This document shows positions 53,032 to 62,218 of a DNA stretch of 64,000 nucleotides, piece by piece. Numbering within the stretch: position 1 is the stretch's first letter; each line of letters starts with the position of its first letter. The position numbers were made by a program, and so were the translations under genes. This stretch comes from Pseudoalteromonas luteoviolacea H33-S (GTDB taxonomy: Bacteria > Pseudomonadota > Gammaproteobacteria > Enterobacterales > Alteromonadaceae). The stretch covers positions 1 through 64,000 of the forward strand of contig NZ_AUXY01000046.1 in the NCBI RefSeq assembly GCF_001625695.1, written 5' to 3'. Under the pieces are notes generated by a model that ran no database searches, had not been told where the DNA came from, and worked only from the letters and a program-made list of their open reading frames with translations.

Positions 53032-54282
53032 ATGCTCCGACTGTTAGCGAGTTTATATTTCTTTGTTTTTTTTAGTATTATCGCTATCAATCAAAGTAGT
53101 GAGTACATATGGAAACACTGGGGTAATCAAACACCCAATGAATTAGGCTATGCAAAACAAGTTGCGGACAACTTAAGAGACGTTCTAAACACCGTTGGCA
53201 TTAAAAGCTCCCCTCAAGAAAACAACTTAGATATTATTCATATTAACGATGTCGCTTGGTTTCCAGAGCAGCGCGCTGCTTTGGATAAGGGCGATGTGGT
53301 CATTTCTTTCGACAGTAATGATAACTACCAACTTTTCATGCGACTAGCTGATGAGGTAAGTATCGTTAAACTGGGCCCGTTCGAGCCCAAACGCCCCTCT
53401 ATATGGATTAAATATGGTTTTAAGTTCATTTCATTCTCTCTTTTAGCTTTGCTATTAATCCTGTGGCTGCGCCCTCTTTGGCGTGACTTAGAACAACTTA
53501 AACGGATCACAGAGCAACTGGCAAAAGGTCAACTAGATATTGCGACAAAACCTTCGAGGTTTTCCGCTATTTCAGCGCTTACTCAGCATATTCAAAAGCT
53601 CGCCCTGCAAACTGCTAGCCTGATGCAAAACCAAAAACATTTGGTCAACGCAGTATCACATGAATTAAGAACCCCACTTGCCAGATTAAAGTTTGCGCTT
53701 GCAATGTTGGCACCAAAAGATCCACAGCAAGTTCAGGCTATGAATCAAGATGTCACAGAAATGGAGCTTTTAATCGACGAAATGTTGAGTTATGCCCGCT
53801 TAGAGTTTTCTGAACGTGAAATGAGCAAAACAACTGTTCATTTTAGTGATCTAGTTAAAGCACAGGTAGATAAGTGCTTAGCGTCATCTAACAAGCAGAT
53901 TGAGCAAAGTATTGCTTCAGATATTCAGGTGATAGGAAACGAGCACTATCTCGCACGCGTGTTACAAAACTTGCTACAAAACGCTGAAAAATACGGCGCT
54001 CGAAGAATTGAAATAGAGCTCAAACTTCAAGGTGAACACGCAATTTTATCTGTATCTGATGATGGTCCTGGCATACCTGAAGACAAGCGTGACAGTGTAT
54101 TTAGTCCATTTACACGTCTCGATAGCAGTCGCAGCAAGGAAACAGGCGGATTTGGCCTTGGTCTTGCTATTGTGACCAAAATACTCAGCTGGCACAATGG
54201 TAAGTGCTGGGTCACAGAGTCTGAAATGCGAGGTGCGAGCTTCAACGTTTTATTACCAGCTCATTTAAACGCTAAAACTTAA
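53032..54282 (+). CDS. Two-component sensor histidine kinase
   Basis: A 416-residue membrane kinase with a periplasmic sensor of about 100 residues between two transmembrane helices (about 4-20 and 127-147), HAMP, and the HisKA His in VSHELRTPLARL (about residue 210). The ATPase domain has the N box (LLQNAEKYG), DDGPGIPED and GFGLGLAIV. It pairs with the response regulator directly upstream. Its end overlaps the convergent ArfB gene by 11 bases. The signal is probably envelope stress or cationic peptides given the MipA partner. Confidence 0.92.
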   Translation: MLRLLASLYFFVFFSIIAINQSSEYIWKHWGNQTPNELGYAKQVADNLRDVLNTVGIKSSPQENNLDIIHINDVAWFPEQRAALDKGDVVISFDSNDNYQLFMRLADEVSIVKLGPFEPKRPSIWIKYGFKFISFSLLALLLILWLRPLWRDLEQLKRITEQLAKGQLDIATKPSRFSAISALTQHIQKLALQTASLMQNQKHLVNAVSHELRTPLARLKFALAMLAPKDPQQVQAMNQDVTEMELLIDEMLSYARLEFSEREMSKTTVHFSDLVKAQVDKCLASSNKQIEQSIASDIQVIGNEHYLARVLQNLLQNAEKYGARRIEIELKLQGEHAILSVSDDGPGIPEDKRDSVFSPFTRLDSSRSKETGGFGLGLAIVTKILSWHNGKCWVTESEMRGASFNVLLPAHLNAKT

Positions 54283-54685
54283 CAGAACGTCTGAGCACTT
54301 TTGTCTGTGCTCTCTTATTTTTTGTATCCAAACGCTTTTTTTGCGAACTTCTTGTCGGCTTTGTTTGTCGGCGTGTTTTCTCAACTTTGATTGCATCAAG
54401 GATCAGCTGCTTCAACCGATTAAGCGCATCTTCTTTATTCTGCTCTTGAGTACGATACGTCTGAGCTTTTAGCACGATGACGCCTTCTTTGCTGATCCGG
54501 CTATCCTTAAGTGCAAATAAGCGTTCTTTGTAAAAAGCAGGTAAAGTAGAGCGATTTATATCAAAACGTAAGTGGATAGCTGACGATACTTTATTGACAT
54601 TTTGGCCTCCGGCACCTTGCGCTCTAATTGCCGTTAATTCTATTTCCCAAGCGGACAGCTCTACATTATTTGATAAACGTAACAT
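54272..54685 (-). CDS. arfB: Ribosome-rescue factor ArfB (peptidyl-tRNA hydrolase)
   Basis: A 137-residue ArfB-type protein that frees stalled ribosomes by hydrolysing peptidyl-tRNA. The catalytic GGQ motif lies in IRAQGAGGQNVNKVSSAIH, and the C-terminal tail is very basic (KKRLDTKNKR, LRRSVKF), as needed to sit in the empty mRNA channel. I choose ATG 54685 because the sequence after it matches the E. coli ArfB beginning; the frame extends to 54727. The ribosome-binding site is weak. It is convergent with the kinase gene. Confidence 0.92.
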   Translation of the reverse strand: MLRLSNNVELSAWEIELTAIRAQGAGGQNVNKVSSAIHLRFDINRSTLPAFYKERLFALKDSRISKEGVIVLKAQTYRTQEQNKEDALNRLKQLILDAIKVEKTRRQTKPTRSSQKKRLDTKNKRAQTKVLRRSVKF

Positions 54686-54892
54686 ACTAACTAAATTGCC
54701 TTTTTGAATTGACTCACGTACTCGCATGTAAACCGAATGAAACGTCTACCATCGTAAATAAGCGTGTAAGTGTATCGTTGTTTGCAATACACATTATAAC
54801 AAAAAGGCAAGTAATGGGGATGTTTTAAGGTACTAAGCTCTAAATACCATTACCTAGAACTTAGTACTTTAACAATTTCTAATTAAAAGAGA

Positions 54893-56098
54893 TTACACTG
54901 TGCGCGTCGCTATCGCAGGCGACAATTGGGATGCTTTTAAAGCGGGATATAATACAGCTATTTGGCCTAGAAAAATTGTGCTCAACGTACCGTAAAACAT
55001 GTAGTGTACAGGCACAGTACCTAAGGAAAAAGCGTTACTAAAAGCATTGCTCAGGACTATCGCTGACACAATACCAATAGCAATTCCTATACTGCAAAGT
55101 ACAAAGTTTTCTAACACAAAATATCGAATTATTTGCCCTTTACTTGCACCCATAGCACGTCGAATACCAATCAACTTAGTGCGCTTAATAATACTGTATC
55201 GAGATTGACCAAAAATCCCCAATGCCGTTACCATCAGTAAGCCACCAATCACGCCAAATAACGTGTTACTTGCGGCATTTTCAGCACTGTAGGCATTTGC
55301 CTTTACTTGCTCAAACGTCTCAATTTTATCTATCTTTCTACCGTGAAAGGACATCAAATACGCCAAGGCACTCTCCATCACTGCACTCTGCTGCCCCGGC
55401 TGTGTTCTAATAATGTAATACACCATGGCATCAGCCTCTTTAACTGGTCCCAAAATCACATGTTCGACAACGACCCAAGTTGGCCATGCTGCTTGTAATT
55501 TATCAATAACACCGACAACTCGCTGTGGCTTTTTATCAATGTAAATGGTCTTCCCAACAACTTGCTCCCATTGCTCAGCGTACAATGATTCAGCGAGGGA
55601 CTTAGTGATCATAATATCAATGGCAACCTTGTGGCCATCTGTACGGGCTCTCAGTTCTGAGCTGGGGCTAAATTCACTGCCTGCAACAAGTTTTACGCCG
55701 AATGCATTAAATAGATTTAAGTCGCCACCGTAGTAACCCGAAAAAGTGTCATATCTGGCGTCGGGCTCAGTTGCAACTTCTAAAAATCGGCCCCAGCCAC
55801 TTAGCGGTACTCCGGAGGAAACCGATGCGTACTCAACGCCTGATAACGCATTGAGGTTGGCCAGGTCTTGGTCTAACATGCTCGCTCGCTCATCCTCTTC
55901 AACGGGTAAGTTAGTCGCAATATAGAATACATTTTGCTCATCGAGACCTGAGGCACGACCTATCGACTGCCGTTTATCCATGGCAAGGAATATTGCATTA
56001 ACTAATATCGTAAAGGTGATCGCAACCTGTAAAATAAACAGCAGTGACGCGCTCAAGTTACTTTTGAGTGACTTTATAATTGGTAATAAATCCTTCAT
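54893..56098 (-). CDS. MacB-type ABC transporter permease (second copy)
   Basis: A 401-residue permease of the MacB/FtsX type: an N-terminal transmembrane helix, a periplasmic domain of about 220 residues, then three helices (LFGVIGGLLMVTALGIFG, VLENFVLCSIGIAIGIVSAIV and MFYGTLSTIFLGQIAVLYPAL). The conserved RRAMGAS motif is present. It is the last gene of a four-gene export operon, 13 bases after another permease of the same kind; the two probably form a heterodimer. It ends in TRTV. Confidence 0.88.
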   Translation of the reverse strand: MKDLLPIIKSLKSNLSASLLFILQVAITFTILVNAIFLAMDKRQSIGRASGLDEQNVFYIATNLPVEEDERASMLDQDLANLNALSGVEYASVSSGVPLSGWGRFLEVATEPDARYDTFSGYYGGDLNLFNAFGVKLVAGSEFSPSSELRARTDGHKVAIDIMITKSLAESLYAEQWEQVVGKTIYIDKKPQRVVGVIDKLQAAWPTWVVVEHVILGPVKEADAMVYYIIRTQPGQQSAVMESALAYLMSFHGRKIDKIETFEQVKANAYSAENAASNTLFGVIGGLLMVTALGIFGQSRYSIIKRTKLIGIRRAMGASKGQIIRYFVLENFVLCSIGIAIGIVSAIVLSNAFSNAFSLGTVPVHYMFYGTLSTIFLGQIAVLYPALKASQLSPAIATRTV

Positions 56099-56111
56099 TC
56101 ATCCTTCTCCA

Positions 56112-57440
56112 TTACAAGCTTTTCAGCTGTGTTGCAGGCTGAACTCGAATTGCTTTCACGATTGGGAACAATCCAAAAATCAAACTAGAAACGATAGACA
56201 ACAAGACTGTCACCACCATTAACTGTGCGCTCATTGCCATGATATCTTTACTCAAATGCGTATAAAGTTGGCTCGACAACATCAAGCAAACTTGGCTCAG
56301 TAGCAACCCGAACAGGCCGCCAAATAAGCCGATAATGCCTGTTTCAATCATATACTGTTGGATCAAATCAACACTACTAGCACCAACTGCACGTCGAAGC
56401 GCTACTTCACCCGCTTTGCTTTGGAATTTGGTCATTATGATGCTCATCGCATTTAACAAGCACAGTGCAAAAAAACAAATAGCAAGCCAAACCGCTATCT
56501 CACTGTCTGATGAATAAGCTTCACGTTCTTTCAAATACTCGGCAGGTGATTGCAATTCATTTAACATGGGACGTTGAAAACGACCCAACGCTTTTTGTTG
56601 CTCTACATAAGACTCTAAAAAGTCCATATAAGCATCTTTTTCTAGTTCATTATGTAGCTCTACCCAGAAGTAGACCCAAATACACTCTGATGCCCAAAAC
56701 GCTTCTACTGATGCATTGTCAGCCTCTTTCCAGCACTCAAAAGCCTGCACGTTTGGCGACCATAGCTCTAAATTCAACTGGGTTTGAAATGGCACGAATA
56801 CATCTCGCGGGCCCTTAAATGCACGCGTGGACTCACCATAAAAGCGCGGTAAAATAGACCAGTCGTCAAGCACTCCAACCACTGTAAGTTGGTGCCCTCC
56901 AAGTTCAACTACTTGTCCAACCGAGTTTTTACCAGCAAACAGCTGATCATTAAGTTTTTTTGAAATAACCGCAACTTGTTCACCACTCTTATCACTGCCT
57001 TGGGGCCAAGGTGACCCATATAAAAAAGGCACATCAAAGGAAGAGAAAAAATCTCGAGTGGAGCTGCGCACAAACGTCATCTTTGCATCAACAGCATCCT
57101 GCGTGGGCAATTTAAGCATATCCTTAAACCCAGCAATTGGAATTTGCGCTTGAGCTTTATCGTGGCGGATTAGATTGACAGCATCTTGCACAGCCATGTA
57201 GATAGGCGCGTGCTCTTCATCCTCGTTGCCATAAATGACGTCTGGGCTCCAATTATTAATTCGCACTAAAAAAAGGGAATCTGACTTCGATGGTATAGGG
57301 TCTTTTGTCATCATATAGTTGATGGTATAAGTCGTCATCGTCGCCGCAATACCCACTGCTATAATGATGATTGCCAACAAGCTCATATAACGGGTTTTCC
57401 ACAAGCTCAGCATCGCCAATTTGGTGTAATAAATCCCCAT
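56112..57440 (-). CDS. MacB-type ABC transporter permease (first copy)
   Basis: A 442-residue MacB-like permease. The first transmembrane helix is MSLLAIIIIAVGIAATMTTY; the periplasmic core follows, and the last 150 residues hold three helices with VALRRAVGASS between them, the FtsX-type coupling region. It lies directly after the ATPase gene (11-base gap). Together with the adjacent permease, ATPase and adaptor it forms a tripartite-type exporter. Export of a macrolide, peptide or lipid-like molecule cannot be told from sequence. Confidence 0.88.
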   Translation of the reverse strand: MGIYYTKLAMLSLWKTRYMSLLAIIIIAVGIAATMTTYTINYMMTKDPIPSKSDSLFLVRINNWSPDVIYGNEDEEHAPIYMAVQDAVNLIRHDKAQAQIPIAGFKDMLKLPTQDAVDAKMTFVRSSTRDFFSSFDVPFLYGSPWPQGSDKSGEQVAVISKKLNDQLFAGKNSVGQVVELGGHQLTVVGVLDDWSILPRFYGESTRAFKGPRDVFVPFQTQLNLELWSPNVQAFECWKEADNASVEAFWASECIWVYFWVELHNELEKDAYMDFLESYVEQQKALGRFQRPMLNELQSPAEYLKEREAYSSDSEIAVWLAICFFALCLLNAMSIIMTKFQSKAGEVALRRAVGASSVDLIQQYMIETGIIGLFGGLFGLLLSQVCLMLSSQLYTHLSKDIMAMSAQLMVVTVLLSIVSSLIFGLFPIVKAIRVQPATQLKSL

Positions 57441-57451
57441 GAAATATCCCC

Positions 57452-58141
57452 TTAAGCTATTTCTTGAGCGTAGTTTTCTACATCATTAATTACACCATCT
57501 TTTACTTCTATGACTCGGCTGGCAAACGCAACCTGTGACAGGTCATGCGTTACCATAATAATGGTAGTCCCTTTTTGGTTGATCTCTTGTAGCAAGGACA
57601 TTACACCGCTGGCCATTTTAGAATCTAAATTTCCCGTCGGTTCATCTGCCAATAAAAATGAGGGGGAGCCGGCAAGCGCTCTGGCGATCGCAACACGCTG
57701 TTGTTGACCACCAGAAAGCTGTGAAGGGTAGTGAGTTTGACGTTTAGCAAGGCCTACTTGCTCTAACGCCTTTTCAACCCGCTCTTTACGCTGTGACGCA
57801 GATAACTTTCTGTAGCGCAGCGGCATTTCAACATTATCGTAAATATTTAATTCTGGGATCAGGTTAAAACTTTGAAACACAAAACCTATTTTCTCATTCC
57901 TAAGGCGAGACTTGGCTTTGTCCCCCAGTGTCGATACCTCCACACCATCGAGCCAATATTGACCCTCACTGGCTGTTTCAAGCAAACCTGTAATGTTAAG
58001 AAAAGTTGTTTTTCCAGAGCCTGACGGCCCCACAACAGCTACAAACTCACCTTGCTTTACTTCTAAATCAAACGGACGAAGCGCGCTCGTTTTAACTTCA
58101 TTTGTGCGATAAGTCTTCGCTAATTTATTCATCCTTAACAT
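57452..58141 (-). CDS. MacB/LolD-type ABC transporter ATP-binding protein
   Basis: A 229-residue ATPase. The Walker A GPSGSGKTT, signature LSGGQQQRVAIARAL, Walker B LLADEPTGNLDS and switch His (MVTHD) are all intact. Its length and motifs match LolD/MacB-family ATPases that drive mechanotransmission exporters. It lies nine bases from the adaptor gene (upstream) and 11 from the first permease, so it sits in the centre of the export operon. Confidence 0.94.
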   Translation of the reverse strand: MLRMNKLAKTYRTNEVKTSALRPFDLEVKQGEFVAVVGPSGSGKTTFLNITGLLETASEGQYWLDGVEVSTLGDKAKSRLRNEKIGFVFQSFNLIPELNIYDNVEMPLRYRKLSASQRKERVEKALEQVGLAKRQTHYPSQLSGGQQQRVAIARALAGSPSFLLADEPTGNLDSKMASGVMSLLQEINQKGTTIIMVTHDLSQVAFASRVIEVKDGVINDVENYAQEIA

Positions 58142-58149
58142 ACTACCCC

Positions 58150-59418
58150 CTATTGTACGATTCTTACACTTCCTGCATCTTTAAATATACTCAAGTCAGA
58201 AATTACGACTTTATCGCCCATCGCTAAGCCAGAAATAACTTCCACTTGCCCTAAACTCTTTGAACCTAATTTAATCGATTTTTTAACGGCAGTGCCGTCT
58301 TCTACTACGTATACAAAACGCCCACCACCTGACTCTGTAAATTGTCCTCGCGGTAGATAATAAACATCACTTTTTTCTTCTAAAACAACCCGGCTAGTCA
58401 ACCTTTGATTTTGCCTTAACCCTTTAATATTTTTGTCTTTAAAGCGGATCTTTCCTTCAACTTGACCACCGACAATTTCAGGTGAGATTGCTGTCAGTTC
58501 ACCTTGGTATTTATTGCCATTAAGCATCAAGTCTGCCCCCATACCTAGCGCTAAATCATCCGCATAATTTTCTGGGATCTTTACTTCGACTTCATACTGC
58601 GACAAATCAACAACGTTTAGAAGTGGCTGGTTTTTGGTAACTGTATTTTTTTGCTCGACAGTTAAATTACCAACGATGCCCGCAACAGGCGAAACAATTG
58701 AAAGAGATGAAACTTGTCTTTGTAACTCGTTGACAACCACCTGTTGTGCTTCCAACTCAAGCGCACGTGTTTTGATTTCAAACTTTTGACTTTCTTTCAA
58801 TAACGCGACCTCTTTCACCGCTAATCGATACTCTCGTTCAGCATTTTGCAGGTCATCTTTAGCCTTTTGAAAATCAATGTCACTGACCACCTGATTCTTT
58901 TGGCCTTCTTCATTTCGACGCATTTCACGTTTTGCGGCATTAAGTGCGACTTGCGCTTTACCAATATAATTCTCTTGCTCTAAGTCCTGCTTTTTGACTT
59001 GTATTTTTTCTCGTTCTAACTGCGTTTTTAGCCTTGTCAATTCTGACTTTTCTTGTGCTAGCAAACTAGTTAGTTCTGGACTATCTATAACAGCAAGCGC
59101 CTCACCTAACGCAACTGTATCACCAGGAGTAACCAAATATGTCACCGTACCTTGTGCTGGACTGTAAACCGTGGGCCGCTTCGCAGCTATTACACGACCT
59201 TGAACCGAAATATCACGAACGAATTGCCCTTTTTGTACTTCAGCAATACGAATTTTTTCCAAACGAACAGCACTAGTACCACTTAGCCAAATAGATATTT
59301 GTGGGACAATTAAAGTAAGAAAAATAACGATACCAATAACGATTGCAACGTAGAGTTTATAGTTCCTTTTTTTTTCAATTTGCGTGTCTTGCGCACTGGT
59401 ATCAGATATATATGTCAT
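58150..59418 (-). CDS. HlyD/MacA-type periplasmic adaptor protein
   Basis: A 422-residue membrane-fusion protein: one N-terminal transmembrane helix (LYVAIVIGIVIFLTLIV), then the adaptor core with a lipoyl-like start (VYSPAQGTVTYLV, TPGDTVALGEALAVI), a long coiled coil (about residues 110-200), and a beta-barrel part (LPRGQFTESGGGRFVYVVED). I choose ATG 59418 because AAGGAAG lies just upstream; the frame extends to 59487. It is the first gene of the export operon. An outer-membrane TolC-type partner is not present in the window. Confidence 0.88.
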   Translation of the reverse strand: MTYISDTSAQDTQIEKKRNYKLYVAIVIGIVIFLTLIVPQISIWLSGTSAVRLEKIRIAEVQKGQFVRDISVQGRVIAAKRPTVYSPAQGTVTYLVTPGDTVALGEALAVIDSPELTSLLAQEKSELTRLKTQLEREKIQVKKQDLEQENYIGKAQVALNAAKREMRRNEEGQKNQVVSDIDFQKAKDDLQNAEREYRLAVKEVALLKESQKFEIKTRALELEAQQVVVNELQRQVSSLSIVSPVAGIVGNLTVEQKNTVTKNQPLLNVVDLSQYEVEVKIPENYADDLALGMGADLMLNGNKYQGELTAISPEIVGGQVEGKIRFKDKNIKGLRQNQRLTSRVVLEEKSDVYYLPRGQFTESGGGRFVYVVEDGTAVKKSIKLGSKSLGQVEVISGLAMGDKVVISDLSIFKDAGSVRIVQ

Positions 59419-59683
59419 GTTACTTCCTTGAGCATTATGTAACTGCTTATCATTGATTAAAATACACAACCAACCACAAAATGTCACTTAAAATAAACAT
59501 TTTATTAAAGTAATAATAATGTGAGATTGTTTTAAAAAAACCATTGCACCTAATACACAGTCATTTCACAGTGTTAATTTAAAAGGCGTAATAGTTGCGA
59601 CCATATTAACATGAACACAAACATACTTTAATCAACATTAAATTTTTTATAGGTTATTTTAACAATCTATGAAGTGAGGATGG
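59419..59683. other. AT-rich intergenic region upstream of the export operon
   Basis: This part of the 371-base gap holds the presumed minus-strand promoter of the adaptor gene. It is AT-rich and I find no convincing gene. A hairpin lies at its right end. Confidence 0.4.
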
Positions 59684-59711
59684 GAAGAAAATGTGCAGCT
59701 TCCATGCTGCA
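59684..59711 (-). terminator. Possible terminator of the HPF-like gene
   Basis: TGCAGC at 59694-59699 pairs with GCTGCA at 59706-59711 over a six-base loop. Read on the minus strand it is followed by CATTTTCTT. It lies about 80 bases past the stop, so confidence is modest. Confidence 0.4.
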
Positions 59712-59789
59712 GCAAGTGCTTGGGAATCTATTCCATTCAAGTAAAGTCAAGGGGGGTAAACTAAAAGTTCAGGAGCCTTACTCTAAATG

Positions 59790-60083
59790 TTAACAAAGCT
59801 TCTGAGTTAACACCGTTTCGCTATTGCTCACTGCACGGCTGATTGCCTGCGCTAAACTTTTGCCTTTTGCTTTAACGAGAATACTAGGCAAACCAGGTAA
59901 AAGCACCTCGATACTACACTGAGTCAGCGTGCCATGTAATTTTGTAGGAACATCATCAATATGAACTTTAACCTTACGAATATTGGTCACGTATTTAATT
60001 AATTGCTCACTGACCATCTTGGCTACTTTAGCCTTCGCCGAACTGCCTATCGCTTTACCTGTCATTCTTAAGTTAAGTTTCAT
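59790..60083 (-). CDS. HPF/RaiA-like ribosome-associated protein
   Basis: A 97-residue protein with the alpha-beta pattern of ribosome hibernation factors: LRMTGKAIG in strand one, KVAKMVSEQLIKYV as helix one, VHIDDV, CSIEVLLPGL, and AISRAVSNSETVL as helix two. It is the length of short HPF/YfiA proteins but the usual run of basic residues is reduced, so ribosome binding is not certain. AGGT seven bases upstream supports ATG 60083. The longer frame to 60101 lacks such a site. The gene is monocistronic. Confidence 0.72.
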   Translation of the reverse strand: MKLNLRMTGKAIGSSAKAKVAKMVSEQLIKYVTNIRKVKVHIDDVPTKLHGTLTQCSIEVLLPGLPSILVKAKGKSLAQAISRAVSNSETVLTQKLC

Positions 60084-60223
60084 ATCTTTGACCTCGCTCA
60101 TAAATATGCGCTAATTACCCACTTTGGTAAAATAAATGATTGCGCCGTTAAGTTAAATCTACTAAGGTGGAATCAAAGATAAAAGCTGATTAAATCTTAT
60201 TTAGACATCGAATTTTACGAAGT

Positions 60224-61120
60224 ATGATGAATATTAACTACAACCACCTCTACTACTTTTGGCAAGTGAGCAAACTGGGTAGCATTGCTGCCGCCAGTAA
60301 GGTATTGCATCTAACACCGCAAACTATCAGCGCGCAAATAACGAGTTTAGAGCAAAGGTTAGGAAAACCGCTATTTTTTCGAGAAGGCAGAGGACTAAGG
60401 CTAACTGAATATGGCCAACTTACCCAGCAATATGCCAATGATATGTTCAATGTTGCGGAAGAGTGGCTAGAGACGACACGCGGCGACCTTGATAACATAA
60501 ATCGCACGTTAAAGGTGGGGATCTCTGATGCTTTACCTAAATCTCTCGTTTCAAAGTGGTTGTCTCCACTGATCAAACATGAACGTATTACAAATTTACA
60601 CTGCATTGATGGACAGCAATCAGAATTATTAGCCCAAATGGCGACACATAAGATTGATTTAGTCCTCGCAGATAAACCGTTAGATAGCTCGACACCTTTT
60701 AAAGCATTTTGTCATGAAATAGGTAAAAGCCAACTTGGACTGTACGGAAATTCGGCCTACTACGCAAAATTAAGTAAAAACTTCCCAAGTACCTTAAAAG
60801 ATATGCCGATCATCCTGCCCGCTAAAGCTAGCCCAGTAACAAATGCGATTCAATACTGGCTTGAAGATCTCGGGATCAATATGTCTGTTGCAGGCCATGT
60901 TGACGATAGTGCACTAATGAAATCACTTGGTCAGCAAGGGTTTGGTATATTCCCAGCCCCTTTATCAATCAGAGAAGAGATAGAACGCCACTATGACGTA
61001 ACATTTATTGGTAGCATTGAAAACGTCTATCAGCACTATTATGCCTTCACTCCAGATAGACTCATCAAAGACACAATTTATTCTGAATTCGTACAAAATG
61101 CTCAGCGCGAAGGAGAGTAA
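60224..61120 (+). CDS. NhaR-like LysR family transcriptional activator
   Basis: A 298-residue LysR regulator. The N terminus INYNHLYYFWQV and the helix-turn-helix (AAASKVLHLTPQTISAQITS) closely follow NhaR, which activates the Na+/H+ antiporter gene nhaA in response to sodium. REGRGLRLTEYG is also NhaR-like. The effector domain fills residues 95-295. No nhaA gene is adjacent in this window. The start could be ATG 60224 or 60227. It may share a transcript with the SelW-like gene 51 bases downstream. Confidence 0.87.
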   Translation: MMNINYNHLYYFWQVSKLGSIAAASKVLHLTPQTISAQITSLEQRLGKPLFFREGRGLRLTEYGQLTQQYANDMFNVAEEWLETTRGDLDNINRTLKVGISDALPKSLVSKWLSPLIKHERITNLHCIDGQQSELLAQMATHKIDLVLADKPLDSSTPFKAFCHEIGKSQLGLYGNSAYYAKLSKNFPSTLKDMPIILPAKASPVTNAIQYWLEDLGINMSVAGHVDDSALMKSLGQQGFGIFPAPLSIREEIERHYDVTFIGSIENVYQHYYAFTPDRLIKDTIYSEFVQNAQREGE

Positions 61121-61171
61121 AGCCTCATATGCTCTTACATAATTTTACACTAAATAAGCGGTGATACTCAC

Positions 61172-61456
61172 ATGCACAAACCCAAAATTACCATACACTA
61201 TTGTGTATTATGCCAATGGTTGCTCCGAAGTGGTTGGCTAGCCCAAGAGCTATTATCAACTTTTAGCGATGATCTTAAAGAAGTGTCACTTTCACCTGCA
61301 AGTAAAGGCGTATTCAAGGTTTATTATAATGATGAACTGATTTGGTGCAGAACAGAAGATAACGGCTTTCCAGAAGCCAAAGAACTTAAAAGGCGTGTGA
61401 GAGACAAGTTAGATCCCAGTCGCGATCTCGGCCATATCGATAAACACCAAGATTAA
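61172..61456 (+). CDS. SelW/SelT/SelH-like (Rdx) thioredoxin-fold protein
   Basis: A 94-residue Rdx family protein with the redox motif CVLC (HYCVLCQWLLRSGWLA), the CxxC form of selenoprotein W-like proteins; no selenocysteine is used. GVFKVYYNDELIWCR and FPEAKELKRRVRD match the family. It is cytoplasmic and probably redox-active, with unknown partner. It lies 51 bases after the NhaR-like gene on the same strand. Confidence 0.9.
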   Translation: MHKPKITIHYCVLCQWLLRSGWLAQELLSTFSDDLKEVSLSPASKGVFKVYYNDELIWCRTEDNGFPEAKELKRRVRDKLDPSRDLGHIDKHQD

Positions 61457-61507
61457 TTCAAACAGTTACACTACCCAAAAGTTCAAGTCACAGTAACCAG
61501 CCATTGT

Positions 61508-61861
61508 TTATATACTTAATTCAGAAACACTAAGTATTATCATCAAGCTAGCAAATATAAACTGAGACAAGCATAAAATGATGCTAAAGCAGACAGTCAC
61601 ATAATACGCCTGTCTGCCCTTTATCACATGTAATGCAAGTACCATGTAACAAGCTAATTGCAAAAGCCCAATAACAAGCCAATGCCGTAACTGCCATGCA
61701 AACTCTAAAAAACGATTTTCGAATGCAACAAAGAGGGTATAAATCGGTATTAACGCACTGATCACCAATAAAACGATTAAAAACCTTTGCTGCTTTTTAT
61801 TTAGACCCTGCTTGAGCAAACAAGATTTAAAGTTGTTCAATTTCACCTTCAAATTGAACAT
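61508..61861 (-). CDS. Small membrane protein, unknown
   Basis: A 117-residue protein with three predicted transmembrane segments (FLIVLLVISALIPIYTLFVA, LVIGLLQLACYMVLALHVI, VCFSIILCLSQFIFASLMII) after a basic N terminus. I do not recognise the family. It lies eight bases after the 84-residue membrane protein gene on the same strand, so the two are probably one operon and may form a complex. Confidence 0.65.
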   Translation of the reverse strand: MFNLKVKLNNFKSCLLKQGLNKKQQRFLIVLLVISALIPIYTLFVAFENRFLEFAWQLRHWLVIGLLQLACYMVLALHVIKGRQAYYVTVCFSIILCLSQFIFASLMIILSVSELSI

Positions 61862-61869
61862 ATTTCAGA

Positions 61870-62124
61870 CTATAAAAATAACTTAGATGCGACAAGATAA
61901 AGTAAAAATGACGCGATGCCATGGCATGCTAGTGGCAACAACATAACGTAAAACTTCGCAATAAAGAAGTTACCCTCTGCACCATTTTTAAAGCCGCTTT
62001 CTTTTTTAACGCCGGCCGAGAACTCTGCATCCATGTCTTTTACAACTGAGAGCATTTTTTTATAAAAAGGCGAGAGAAAAAATAAGCATACAATCACGCA
62101 TAAAAACAGCAAAACATAGCTCAT
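61870..62124 (-). CDS. Small membrane protein, unknown
   Basis: An 84-residue protein with two predicted transmembrane helices (LLFLCVIVCLFFLSPFYKKM and a C-terminal VMLLPLACHGIASFLLYLV) separated by a charged stretch with EFSAGVKKESGF. I do not recognise the family. The gene is preceded by GGAAAT, a reasonable ribosome-binding site, and followed after eight bases by another small membrane protein gene. Confidence 0.65.
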   Translation of the reverse strand: MSYVLLFLCVIVCLFFLSPFYKKMLSVVKDMDAEFSAGVKKESGFKNGAEGNFFIAKFYVMLLPLACHGIASFLLYLVASKLFL

Positions 62125-62218
62125 GTTTATTTCCTTATCGTGACTACTTCACAACATCGACACATGCCGTGAAGTAGCGCCCTATCTTATTCATATTTAA
62201 ACAAGTAACAATGACCAA

